Origin: Streptomyces sp. HUAS 15-9
GTDB taxonomy: Bacteria; Actinomycetota; Actinomycetes; Streptomycetales; Streptomycetaceae
Reading direction: 5' to 3'
Assembly (NCBI RefSeq): GCF_025642155.1
Contig: NZ_CP106798.1
Coordinates: 1,550,001 to 1,614,000, forward strand
Length of the DNA: 64,000 nucleotides
Shown: positions 34,422 through 44,200 of the stretch, piece by piece
How positions within the stretch are numbered: the first letter of the stretch is position 1
Layout: each line of letters begins with the position of its first letter
The notes under the pieces: generated by a model
Seen by the model: only the letters and a program-made list of their open reading frames with translations
What the model was told of the DNA's origin: nothing
The model's database searches: none
Made by a program: the position numbers and the translations under genes

Positions 34422-35525
34422 TCATGCCGCGCGTTCCACCACGGTGACGGGCTCACCGGACAGGGTGACGGACGCGGAGGCGCCGACGGAGAAGTCGGCG
34501 GCCCGCCTCGTGGGCACGTCGGCCTTGACCTCGCACCCGTCAGGCAGTCGTACGGTGACCCGGGTGATCGCCCCGAGGAAGGAGCTGGCGGTCACCCGCG
34601 AGCCCGCCTCCGGGCCCGGGACGATCTCGATCGCCTCCGGCCGGACCAGCACGTCCACCTGGTTCCCCGAACTGCTGCCCTCGCCCAGCACGGGCACCCG
34701 GCGGCCCAGCACCTCGACGGTGTCCGTCGCGGTCATCCGGCCCGGCAGACGGCTCACCGTACCGACGAACTCGGCGATGAAGGCCGTGGCCGGACGGGCG
34801 TACAGCTCGGTCGGGGTGGAGCACTGCTCGACCCGGCCGGCTCGCATCACGGCGACCCGGTCCGCGATGGACAGGGCTTCCTCCTGGTCGTGCGTGACCA
34901 GGAGCGTGGTGATGCCGAGCTCCAGCTGAAGCCGCCGGATCTCCTCCCGCAGCGTCAGTCGCACCTTGGCGTCCAGCGCGGACAGCGGCTCGTCCAGCAA
35001 CAGCACGCGAGGGCGCAGGGCGAGTGCACGGGCAAGCGCGATCCGCTGCTGCTGCCCGCCCGAGAGCTGGCGCGGGTAGCGATCCGCGCGGTCGGCGAGT
35101 CCCACCAGTTCCAGCAGCTCGGCTGCGCGGGCCCGGCGCCGGGCGGTGGGCACCTTGCGCATCCGCAGCCCGAAGGCCACGTTGTCGAGCGCATTCAGAT
35201 GCGGGAAGAGGCTGTACGACTGGAACACCATGCCCGCGCCCCGCCGGTTGGCCGGCACCGGGACGACGTCGTGGCCGTCGACAAGGACCTGTCCCGAGTC
35301 AGGGCGCTCGAAGCCCGCCAGCACCCGCAGCGCCGTGGTCTTGCCGCAGCCGGACGGACCCAGCAGGGCGAGCAATTCGCCGGGCCTGACCTGGAGGTCC
35401 AGGCCGTCGAGGGCGGTGGTGGACCCGAACGTCCGGCGCAGGTCGCGGAATTCGACGCCTGCGGGCTCCCCCTGCTCCGGCCCGCTGTCGGACGTCGTCA
35501 CAGAGGCGGTGGTCTCTACGGTCAT
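34422..35525 (-). CDS. ABC importer ATPase with TOBE domain
   Basis: A 367-residue ATP-binding subunit. The nucleotide-binding domain spans about 24-255: Walker A GPSGCGKTT, Q-loop VFQSYSLFPH, signature LSGGQQQR, Walker B LLLDEPLSALD and H-loop VTHDQEEA. A TOBE domain follows to the C-terminus. This fits the importer group that handles iron, spermidine, thiamine, or phosphonate (2-aminoethylphosphonate). The last gene of the SBP-permease-permease-ATPase unit, it starts 9 nt after the upstream permease stop. Confidence 0.9.
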   Translation of the reverse strand: MTVETTASVTTSDSGPEQGEPAGVEFRDLRRTFGSTTALDGLDLQVRPGELLALLGPSGCGKTTALRVLAGFERPDSGQVLVDGHDVVPVPANRRGAGMVFQSYSLFPHLNALDNVAFGLRMRKVPTARRRARAAELLELVGLADRADRYPRQLSGGQQQRIALARALALRPRVLLLDEPLSALDAKVRLTLREEIRRLQLELGITTLLVTHDQEEALSIADRVAVMRAGRVEQCSTPTELYARPATAFIAEFVGTVSRLPGRMTATDTVEVLGRRVPVLGEGSSSGNQVDVLVRPEAIEIVPGPEAGSRVTASSFLGAITRVTVRLPDGCEVKADVPTRRAADFSVGASASVTLSGEPVTVVERAA

Positions 35526-35533
35526 GGTGTCGG

Positions 35534-36406
35534 CTACTCCGAGGCGGGGGTGTGCGCGGCGGCACGACGGCCGCCGATCAGGGACAGGACCAGCAGCAGG
35601 GCCCAGGTGACGAGCAGGCTCAGCAGCGACACGGCCACCGAGAGCTGGGCGTCGGAACCGCGGGCGTACACCATCCACACGGTGAAGGTGCGGAAGTCGA
35701 GCAGTTGCGCGACGGTGAACTCACCCAGGACCAGGGCGAGGGTCAGGAAGGACGCGTTCAGCAGCGCTCGGTTCAAGTTGGGCAGGACCACCCGCAGCAG
35801 CGCGCTGGTCCAGGACGCGCCGCAGTTGCGGGCAGCCTCCACCAGCGTGCGTACGTCGACGGCTCGCAGACCGGCGTCGAGGGCACGGTGGACCAGCGGG
35901 AGCGCCATCACGGTGTAGGCGAGCACCAGGACCACTGGGAAGGATGGGTTCTGCATCGCCACGACGGTCTGGAAGAACGGGGTCCTGGCCAGGTGGTCGG
36001 GGCCCCAGCGGAGCACGGTGGCGATACCGGCGGCCATCGCGATGGCGGGCACCACCAGGGGCAGTGAGCAGACGATCTCGAGCACCGGGCGCAGCCGGGG
36101 CAGGCTCAGCCGAACCGCCAGCATGGCGGGCACGAGCAGTAGAAGGACGGCGGCGATGGTCGCCGCGGCCAGCTCCAGCGACGACAGCAGACTGGGCAGG
36201 AAGCCGTCGGCGCCCAGGATCTCGGTGTAAGGGCGCAGCGAGAATCCGCCGCGGGGGGCCTGGAGCGTGAACAGCGTCGAGGCGGCCAGCGGTCCCAGGA
36301 AGTACAGCACGGCACCGGCGAGGACGAGCCCGCGCCAGAGCCGGGGGCGGCCGCGCCGCGGGCGGGCGGCGGGCACTGCGGACACGGGGGTGGTCAGTCC
36401 AGCCAT
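35534..36406 (-). CDS. ABC importer permease (second)
   Basis: A 290-residue inner membrane protein with six hydrophobic segments. The EAA-type cytoplasmic loop reads EAARNCGASWTSALLRVVLP (residues about 195-214), which contacts the ATPase. Its start overlaps the end of the first permease gene by 13 nt. This two-permease arrangement is typical for type I importers. The substrate is not determined. Confidence 0.88.
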   Translation of the reverse strand: MAGLTTPVSAVPAARPRRGRPRLWRGLVLAGAVLYFLGPLAASTLFTLQAPRGGFSLRPYTEILGADGFLPSLLSSLELAAATIAAVLLLLVPAMLAVRLSLPRLRPVLEIVCSLPLVVPAIAMAAGIATVLRWGPDHLARTPFFQTVVAMQNPSFPVVLVLAYTVMALPLVHRALDAGLRAVDVRTLVEAARNCGASWTSALLRVVLPNLNRALLNASFLTLALVLGEFTVAQLLDFRTFTVWMVYARGSDAQLSVAVSLLSLLVTWALLLVLSLIGGRRAAAHTPASE

Positions 36407-37308
36407 CGGGCGCTCCGGCGTTGCAGGGGCAGGTACACGGCCATCACAAGCCCGGCCACCAGCACCATGTCGAGGCTGAGGGCGAGCGCCACATTCTCCT
36501 GCCCGACCAGGACGTTGCCGGACAGCGCGTCGGCGATCTGCAGGGTGACCAGGGGCACCGAGCTGCCGACCATCGCCGCGGCGGTGGCGTACGCGGCGAA
36601 CGCGGTACCGAACAGCAGCACGAAGCCGCCGAGCAGGGAGGGGGTGATGATGGGGAGGGCGATGTGCCACCAGTACTGGACGGCGGTGGCGCCGTTGTTC
36701 TGAGCGGCTTCGCGCAGGTGCCGCCGGAGCCCTTCCAGGGCGGGGGTGACGGTCAGCACCATCAGCGGGATCAGGAAGTAGAGATAGACCAGGGTCAGGC
36801 CGGAGAAGCTGTAGAGGCTCCAGCCGTGGTCGGACAGGTGCAGGGAGCGGGTGACCACTCCGGCATTGCCCAGCGTCGCCACGAAGGCGAAGGCGAGGGG
36901 GACGCCCCCGAAGTTGGCCAGGACCCCGGAAGCCGTCAGGACGGCTTCGCGCAGGGCGCGCAGCGGTGAGCTGACCACCGCCTGGGCCAGCAGCAGGCCC
37001 AGCACCACGGCGATCGCCGCGGAGAGGGCGGACAGTTCGATGCTGCCGAGGAGCGCCGTGAGATAGGCGCCGTGCACGGACGCGGTCAGGTTCGCCGCGC
37101 TGTAGGAGCTGGCGCCGGTCGTCGGGTCCGTGACGCTGAAGGCACCGACGGCCATCGCCAGGGCGGGCACGCCGAAGGCGACGGCCACGAAGACGAGGAG
37201 GGGGACGACGGCGACCCAGGCGGCTCCCCGCCCCCGTCGCCGGCCCCGGAGGGCGGGGGCGACGGGGGCGGGGAGCGCGGGGGAGGCGGTCACATCGGGG
37301 GAGGTCAC
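36394..37308 (-). CDS. ABC importer permease (first)
   Basis: A 304-residue membrane protein with about six membrane segments. The EAA-like loop is REAAQNNGATAVQYWWHIALP. The GTG at 37308 overlaps the SBP stop (GTGA), indicating translational coupling; a start seven codons earlier is also open. It pairs with the downstream permease and ATPase. Confidence 0.88.
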   Translation of the reverse strand: MTSPDVTASPALPAPVAPALRGRRRGRGAAWVAVVPLLVFVAVAFGVPALAMAVGAFSVTDPTTGASSYSAANLTASVHGAYLTALLGSIELSALSAAIAVVLGLLLAQAVVSSPLRALREAVLTASGVLANFGGVPLAFAFVATLGNAGVVTRSLHLSDHGWSLYSFSGLTLVYLYFLIPLMVLTVTPALEGLRRHLREAAQNNGATAVQYWWHIALPIITPSLLGGFVLLFGTAFAAYATAAAMVGSSVPLVTLQIADALSGNVLVGQENVALALSLDMVLVAGLVMAVYLPLQRRSARWLD

Positions 37309-38465
37309 TGAGAGACCGCCTTGCCCCAACCGCCGGCGACGGCCGCCTTGGCCTTGCTCTGCTGGGCTTCGGTCGGGAACACCGGGGCCTTCGAGACCTT
37401 GGGGAGGCCGGCCGCAGCCGTCTTGTCAAGAGTTCCCGCCTTGCTCATGGCGTCCAGCAACGCCGGGCGCGCGCCGCCCTTGAGCCAGAGGTTCTGACCT
37501 TCGGCGCTGTAGAGATACTCCTCCCACAGCCGGGCCGCGGCGGGGTGCGGAGCGTCCTTGTTGATGGCCTGCGAGTAGAACTGGGAGAAGGTGCCGTCGG
37601 CGGGGACCGAGACCTTCCAGTCCAGCCCCTTGCTCTTGAACTCCGCGGCATAACCCAGGTTGAGGTAGTCCCAGTCGATGCTGATCGGGGTCTCACCCTT
37701 CTCGACCGTCGCCGGGGTGGACTCTACGGGGTTGAAGTTGCCGCTCTTCTTCAGCCGCCCGAAGAAGTCGATACCGGGCTGGATGTCGTCGAAGGAACCC
37801 TTGTTGGCGAGCGCGGCGGCGTACACGCCGGCAAACGCGGAGCCCGACTTGGTCGGGTTGCCATTGAGGGCGACCTTGCCCTTGTAGGCGGGCTTCAGCA
37901 GGTCGGCGAAGGTCTCGGGGCACTGCTTGACCTGCTTGGCGTCGCAGCCGATGGAGATGTAGCCGCCGTAGTCGTTGTACCAGCGGGACTGCGGGTCCTT
38001 CTGCGCGGTCGGGATGCCGTCGTAGCCGGCGACCTTGTACGGGGCGAGCAGACCCTGCTGGGCCGCGGACTGGGCGAAGGAGGCACCCAGGTCGAGGACG
38101 TCGGGGGCCCGGTCCTGGCCCTTGCCCGTGCGGACGGCGCTGATCTCCTCCTGGCTGCTGCCGTCCGGGTTGGCGACGTCGACCTTGATTCCGTACTTCT
38201 TGGTGAAACCGTCGATCAGTGCGCCGTAGTTGGCCCAGTCCCGCGGCAAGGCGATCGCGTTCAGCGTGCCTTCCTTCTTGGCGGCCTTGACCAGCGCGTC
38301 CATACCGCCGAGGTCGGCGGCGGAGGTGGCGGTGGCGGCGTTCTTGCCGTCCTTGGTGGTGGTCGACGCGTTGTCGGGGGCGGCGCCGCAGGCGCTCAGG
38401 GCGAGGGTGGCGGCTACGGCGAGGCCACCGGTGAGAACGGCGGTTCGCGGCAGGAACACTGTCAC
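37305..38465 (-). CDS. ABC importer solute-binding lipoprotein
   Basis: A 386-residue lipoprotein. The signal peptide ends in the lipobox LSAC (Cys about residue 27), then a Thr/Ala/Lys linker and a two-lobe binding protein follow, of the iron/spermidine/2-aminoethylphosphonate cluster (DALVKAAKKEGTLNAIALP; YNDYGGYISIGCD). The GTG at 38465 follows GGAG with a 5-nt gap; GTG codons at 38471 and 38459 are close alternatives. It is the first gene of the importer unit and divergent from a GntR regulator. The ligand is unknown; a phosphonate-type or small organic anion would be a guess. Confidence 0.88.
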   Translation of the reverse strand: MTVFLPRTAVLTGGLAVAATLALSACGAAPDNASTTTKDGKNAATATSAADLGGMDALVKAAKKEGTLNAIALPRDWANYGALIDGFTKKYGIKVDVANPDGSSQEEISAVRTGKGQDRAPDVLDLGASFAQSAAQQGLLAPYKVAGYDGIPTAQKDPQSRWYNDYGGYISIGCDAKQVKQCPETFADLLKPAYKGKVALNGNPTKSGSAFAGVYAAALANKGSFDDIQPGIDFFGRLKKSGNFNPVESTPATVEKGETPISIDWDYLNLGYAAEFKSKGLDWKVSVPADGTFSQFYSQAINKDAPHPAAARLWEEYLYSAEGQNLWLKGGARPALLDAMSKAGTLDKTAAAGLPKVSKAPVFPTEAQQSKAKAAVAGGWGKAVSQ

Positions 38466-38508
38466 GGTCACTCCAGGGGTGCACACGAGCGGGGAGATGA
38501 GACGACGA

Positions 38509-38528
38509 CAACTTGTCTGAACAAGTTG
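38509..38528. promoter_or_regulatory. Palindrome between SBP and GntR genes
   Basis: CAACTTGTCTGAACAAGTTG: perfect 8-bp arms with a 4-nt centre, 44 nt upstream of the SBP start. It is a likely operator, perhaps for the divergent GntR protein. Two TGTGCACA palindromes lie nearer to that gene (near 38594 and, as GCTGTGCACAGC, near 38649-38660). Confidence 0.5.
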
Positions 38529-38680
38529 CGTCACAGTACGCCCGCTCCGGGTGTCCTGTCTGTAAACCACGGAGAAACTTTGACCGCTTGTTGTGTGCAC
38601 AATCCAGACCGTTTCAGATCACGCTCAGGTCTCGATTAGGCTGGTCACGCTGTGCACAGCGATCTACTCAGAGGGGAAGC

Positions 38681-39421
38681 ATGACCGCGCGACACGAGGA
38701 GATCGCCGATGAACTGCGGCGGGCGATCGACCACGAGGAGTACACAGTCGGCAGTCGGCTGCCCTCGGAGACGGAACTCGCCGCGCAGTACGGGGTCTCA
38801 CGCGGCACCCTGCGCCAGGCCGTCGCGACCCTCACCACCGAGGGGCTGATCGGTTCCCGTCAGGGTGCCCGCAGGGTGGTGCTGGCCAGCCGCCGCAGCC
38901 AGAGCTTCGAGGAACTGCGCAGCTTCGCGCAGTGGGCGCGGGCGATGGGCCGGGAGGCGACGGGTCATGTCGTGGCGCAGGAGCACCGCCCGGCGACCAA
39001 GGAGGACGCCGTCCGCCTTCAACTGGGCGCCGGGACGCCGGTGTTGCACGTCCTGCGGGTGCGCGGTCTGGACGGCGAGCCGGTCCTGCTGGAGCGGACC
39101 GTGTACGCCGACTGGATCGCCCCGGCCGTCGAGGCCATCGAGCCGGACTGCCCGTCCGTCACCCAGCGGCTCTTCGAGGACACGGGCCTGGTCTTCGCCT
39201 ACGGCGAGCACGTCATCGACGCGGTGGCGGCGGGCGCCCAGGACGCCGAACTGCTCGGCATCCGCCGCACCAGCCCCCTGCTGCGGGTCCGCAGGGTGAC
39301 GACGACCCGTGAAGGGCGCCCGGTGGAGTGGTCGGACGACCGCTACCGCTCGGACGCCGTGAGCTTCAGTGTGCACAATTCGATCGGGAGCAACGCCCTG
39401 GCACGCAAGACGGCCGAGTGA
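38681..39421 (+). CDS. GntR/HutC-family regulator with UTRA domain
   Basis: A 246-residue transcription factor. The N-terminal winged helix spans about 1-70 (LPSETELAAQYGVSRGTLRQA), and a UTRA effector-binding domain about 90-235. The ATG at 38681 follows GAGGGGAAGC. It is divergent from the ABC importer genes and probably regulates them in response to the imported solute, as is usual for HutC/PhnF-type regulators. The effector is not predictable. Confidence 0.9.
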   Translation: MTARHEEIADELRRAIDHEEYTVGSRLPSETELAAQYGVSRGTLRQAVATLTTEGLIGSRQGARRVVLASRRSQSFEELRSFAQWARAMGREATGHVVAQEHRPATKEDAVRLQLGAGTPVLHVLRVRGLDGEPVLLERTVYADWIAPAVEAIEPDCPSVTQRLFEDTGLVFAYGEHVIDAVAAGAQDAELLGIRRTSPLLRVRRVTTTREGRPVEWSDDRYRSDAVSFSVHNSIGSNALARKTAE

Positions 39422-39432
39422 GGGGAGCCCGT

Positions 39433-39894
39433 ATGAAGCCCGCCGCGATCGCCGCACTGCCGTTCGTCGACGAGCACACGGCCCTCGTCCCGGCGCGGCC
39501 GGACGCCGTCTGGCGCGGTCTCGGCGATGTCCTGGACCACTCGTTCACGCGCCCGCGCGCCACCGCCTACGCACGCCTGGTCGGCGCCGCCGACCAGGCG
39601 CTGTCAGGACCGCGCCGCCCACCGGCCGAGGGCACGGTGTTCGCCGGATTCCGGGTGGTCTCCGCGCACCCGGGCCGCGAACTGGTCCTCGCCGGACGCC
39701 ACCACTTCTCGACCTACGCCCTGATCTTCCACCTCGACGCGGCGGGCCCCGGCCACACCCTGCTACGTGCCGAAACCCGGGCCCGTTTCCCCGGCCCCCT
39801 CGGCACCCTCTACCGCTTCGCCGTCATCGACACCGGAGGCCACGCCCTCGCGGTACGCCGCCTCCTCACCTCGGTCGGCCGCCGCTACCCGTAG
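39433..39894 (+). CDS. SRPBCC-like (START/Bet v 1 fold) protein
   Basis: A 153-residue protein with LVPARPDAVWRGLGDVL near the N-terminus and a beta-rich C-terminal part ending in a long helix, consistent with the SRPBCC fold that binds hydrophobic ligands. It begins 11 nt after the GntR stop and is probably co-transcribed with it. There are no catalytic residues I can assign. Its role is unknown. Confidence 0.65.
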   Translation: MKPAAIAALPFVDEHTALVPARPDAVWRGLGDVLDHSFTRPRATAYARLVGAADQALSGPRRPPAEGTVFAGFRVVSAHPGRELVLAGRHHFSTYALIFHLDAAGPGHTLLRAETRARFPGPLGTLYRFAVIDTGGHALAVRRLLTSVGRRYP

Positions 39895-39900
39895 CCCGGA

Positions 39901-40353
39901 TCAGGTGGGCGACCCCGAGGAGAACCTCCGCAGCAGCGGTGAGAGCACCAGGACGGACTTGGTTCGTTCCACGAACGGCTCCCCGGCGATCCGCTCCAGC
40001 ACGCGCTCGAAGTGGCGCATGTCGGAGGCGAAGACCTGGGCGATCGCGTCCGCCTCACCGGTGACGGTGGAGGCGGCCACAACCTCCTGGTAGCGCTCCA
40101 GGCCCCGCTGGATGGTCTCCGGCGAGGTGTTGCGCCGGCAGTAGATCTCGACGTACCCCTCGGTCTCCCAGCCGAGCGCCGCCGGGTCGACCCGTACGGT
40201 GAAGCCGGTGATGGCTCCGGTGGCCCGCAGCCGGTCCACGCGCCGCTTCACGGCGGGCGCGGACAGGCCGACCAACTGCCCGATGTCCGCGTAGGAGCGG
40301 CGGGCGTCCTCGGCGAGGGCGTGCACGATGCGTTCGTCGAGATCGTTCAGCAC
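39901..40353 (-). CDS. Lrp/AsnC-family regulator
   Basis: A 150-residue feast/famine regulator. The N-terminal HTH is at about 1-60 (LNDLDERIVHALAEDARRSY; IGQLVGLSAPAVKRRVDRL), and the C-terminal RAM/ACT-like domain at about 65-140. The GTG at 40353 has only a weak ribosome site. It is 10 nt downstream of the permease gene, suggesting co-transcription. It probably senses an amino acid taken up by that permease. It converges on the SRPBCC gene with a 6-nt gap. Confidence 0.9.
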   Translation of the reverse strand: MLNDLDERIVHALAEDARRSYADIGQLVGLSAPAVKRRVDRLRATGAITGFTVRVDPAALGWETEGYVEIYCRRNTSPETIQRGLERYQEVVAASTVTGEADAIAQVFASDMRHFERVLERIAGEPFVERTKSVLVLSPLLRRFSSGSPT

Positions 40354-40363
40354 AGTGGGTCGA

Positions 40364-41830
40364 TCAGCTCTCAGGTGTTGCGAGTCGGGAACGGCGGTAG
40401 CCGTACAGGAAGTAGAACACGAGTCCGGCGGCCATCCAGCACCCGAAGACGACCCAGGTGACGGTGTCGAGGCTGAACATGTTGTACGCGCAGAACAGGA
40501 AGCCCAGCACCGGCAGGACCGGCCCGAACGGCACCTTGAACGTGCGCTCCAGCTCCGGCCGCCGGTACCGCAGGATGACGACCGCGATGTTGACCAGGCC
40601 GAAGGCGAACAGCGTGCCGATGCTGGTGGCGTCGACGAGCTTGCCCAGCGGGATGAGCGCGGCGAGCACACCGCAGAACAGGGACACGATCACCGTGTTG
40701 AGGCGGGGCGCGCCGGTCTTCGGGTGGACCTTGCCGAGCGCCTTGGGCACCAGGCCGTCGCGGGACATCGCAAAGAGGATGCGGGTCTGGCCGTAGAGCA
40801 CGGTGAGCACCACGCTCGCAATGGAGATGACCGCGCCCAGGGCGAGCAGCGTGCCCCAGAAGGTCTGGCCGCTGACATCGTTCATGATCGCGGCGAGGGT
40901 GGCCTCCGAGCCGTCGAACTTCTTCCAGTTCCAGGCGCCGACGGCGACGGCCGCGACGAGCACGTACAGCGCGGTCACGATGATCAGCGACAGCATGATC
41001 GCCCGCGGCAGGTCCCGCTTGGGGTTCTTCGCCTCCTCACCGGCGGTGGAGGCGGCGTCGAAGCCGATGTACGAGAAGAACAGCGTGGCACCAGCGGCGC
41101 TGACCCCGGCCATGCCTAGCGGCATGAAGTCGGCGTAGTTGCCGGACTTGAAGCCCATGAAACCGATCGAGCAGAACAGCACCAGGGCGGCGATCTTCAC
41201 GCACACCATGATCGTGTTGGCTCGGGCGGACTCACGTGCGCCACCGAGCAGGAACACCATCGCCAGCAGGACGACGATCAGGGCGGGCAGGTTGATGATG
41301 CCGCCCTCGCCGGGCGCCGAGGACAGGGCGGTCGGGATGGTGACGCCGATGGTGCCGTCGAGCAGCTCGTTCAGGTACTCGCCCCAGCCGACGGCGACCG
41401 CGGCCACCGACACGCCGTACTCGAGCACGAGGCACCAGCCGCAAACCCAGGCGACCAGCTCACCCATCGTTGCGTACGCATACGAGTAGGAGGAGCCGGC
41501 GACCGGGATGCTGCCCGCCAGTTCGGCGTACGACAGGGCCGAGAAGAGAGCCGTGAGACCGGCGATGACAAAGGCCAGAGTGACCGCGGGACCGGCCTCC
41601 GGAACGGCGTCACCGAGGACGACGAAGATGCCGGTGCCGAGTGTGGCACCGATGCTGATCATCGTCAGCTGCCACAGGCCGAGGGAGCGCCGGAGCGTGC
41701 CTCCCTCGCCCTGGCCGCCCTCCGCCACCAGGCTTTCCACGGGCTTGCGACGCATGAGGCCCGCGGCGACACCCGAGGGCGCCGATGTGGTCTCTCTGCG
41801 GTTGTGCGGGGGTGCGCCTTGATCGAGCAC
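40364..41830 (-). CDS. CAT-family amino acid permease
   Basis: A 488-residue APC-superfamily transporter with about 12 membrane segments. The first helix region (TMISIGATLGTGIFVVLG) and EEAKNPKRDLPRAI after helix 6 are typical for the cationic amino acid transporter branch. The GTG at 41830 follows AAGGAG at a 7-nt distance; the frame is open further. Transcription probably continues into the Lrp gene. Substrate could be lysine/arginine or another amino acid; if lysine, it would fit the davBA pair at 26-28.5 kb, but this is inference. Confidence 0.9.
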   Translation of the reverse strand: MLDQGAPPHNRRETTSAPSGVAAGLMRRKPVESLVAEGGQGEGGTLRRSLGLWQLTMISIGATLGTGIFVVLGDAVPEAGPAVTLAFVIAGLTALFSALSYAELAGSIPVAGSSYSYAYATMGELVAWVCGWCLVLEYGVSVAAVAVGWGEYLNELLDGTIGVTIPTALSSAPGEGGIINLPALIVVLLAMVFLLGGARESARANTIMVCVKIAALVLFCSIGFMGFKSGNYADFMPLGMAGVSAAGATLFFSYIGFDAASTAGEEAKNPKRDLPRAIMLSLIIVTALYVLVAAVAVGAWNWKKFDGSEATLAAIMNDVSGQTFWGTLLALGAVISIASVVLTVLYGQTRILFAMSRDGLVPKALGKVHPKTGAPRLNTVIVSLFCGVLAALIPLGKLVDATSIGTLFAFGLVNIAVVILRYRRPELERTFKVPFGPVLPVLGFLFCAYNMFSLDTVTWVVFGCWMAAGLVFYFLYGYRRSRLATPES

Positions 41831-42113
41831 GCGCTGGCTCCTTATCGCTGCCACTGAGGGCGGCGGGGACCGGAGGCGTTCTGGCGAGGCCAGGAACCCA
41901 CCGAGCGGGGTCCCCGCCGCACCACGTACAGCGCAGCACCCTATGAGCCAGACCTTTACGGGCGTAATGCAGCAACCTTGCGCATACCTGCAAGATCATT
42001 GCGTTCATCCCGGGAGCGTGTCCATTTGTTGCGCCACGGCTGTCGAGCGTTGCGTCAAGGCCCCGGGAGCCTGTTCACGAAGGCCTCGGAAGCCTGTTCA
42101 CCACACACGCCGA
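41831..42113. other. Intergenic region upstream of the CAT permease
   Basis: No gene seen in these 280 nt, which are lower in GC than the flanks near 41950-42050. The part CTTGCGCATACCTGCAAG (41976-41993) is an inverted repeat (CTTGC/GCAAG), and several TTGCG motifs follow up to 42055. They could be sites for the Lrp protein encoded downstream. The promoter of the permease must lie here. Confidence 0.4.
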
Positions 42114-42152
42114 CGGCCCCCGTCCACCCGGGTGCCGGGAGGACGGGGGCCG
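42114..42152 (-). terminator. Terminator of guaB1
   Basis: CGGCCCCCGTCC (42114-42125) and GGACGGGGGCCG (42141-42152) form a perfect 12-bp stem with a 15-nt loop, 20 nt after the guaB1 stop on the minus strand. Confidence 0.8.
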
Positions 42153-42172
42153 CGTGGGAAACGGGTCTCGGC

Positions 42173-43657
<1,485 letters not shown>

Positions 43658-43773
43658 TCAGCCCGGGGGAGAAGCACGTACTTCATTGTCCCATGACGGC
43701 CGGAATGCGATGCCCGGTCGAATCATCCAGGCAGGTCAAAGGGCGTTCGGAGGATCCGCCGAACCGGCTCCGG

Positions 43774-44082
43774 TCAGCCCAGCGCGAGGGCCACGGTCAG
43801 GAGGGGGTCACGGCCGGACGCCTCGGTGAACACCTCCAGGGCCACGGCCCACTCGTCGGGTCGGGCCGCCGCGTACTCCAGCCAGCCGCCGACGACGAGG
43901 AGCAGCCCGTTCTCGGCCGCGTCCGGCGGCCAGAACGAGGGGTCGCCGAGGCTGTCGGCGAGCGCGTCCCAGTTGCGGCCGAACCAGTCGGGCAGGGCGA
44001 GGGCCTGCGCGAAGCGGTCCATGAACGCGGCCTTGTCGGCCACCCCGCCGAGGTCCAGCGTCACCACCCGCCGGCTCGTCAT
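43774..44082 (-). CDS. Barstar-family ribonuclease inhibitor homologue
   Basis: A 102-residue protein with the barstar fold signature LPDWFGRNWDALADSLGD (about residues 31-48) and a hydrophobic core strand LLLVVGGW. Barstars neutralise barnase-type guanyl ribonucleases by binding in the cytosol. No barnase gene lies beside it, so this is an orphan inhibitor or a protein that guards against imported toxins. The start ATG at 44082 is clear. Confidence 0.88.
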   Translation of the reverse strand: MTSRRVVTLDLGGVADKAAFMDRFAQALALPDWFGRNWDALADSLGDPSFWPPDAAENGLLLVVGGWLEYAAARPDEWAVALEVFTEASGRDPLLTVALALG

Positions 44083-44200
44083 CTCAGCACCGTCCTGAAC
44101 GTGTCGTCATGATCATGGGAAAGCACGCGGGGGACGAACCGCGGCAGCACGCTGTCGTTGCTGTCACGGCCGTCCCCTCGAGACCTGCCGCGGGCCGCCC

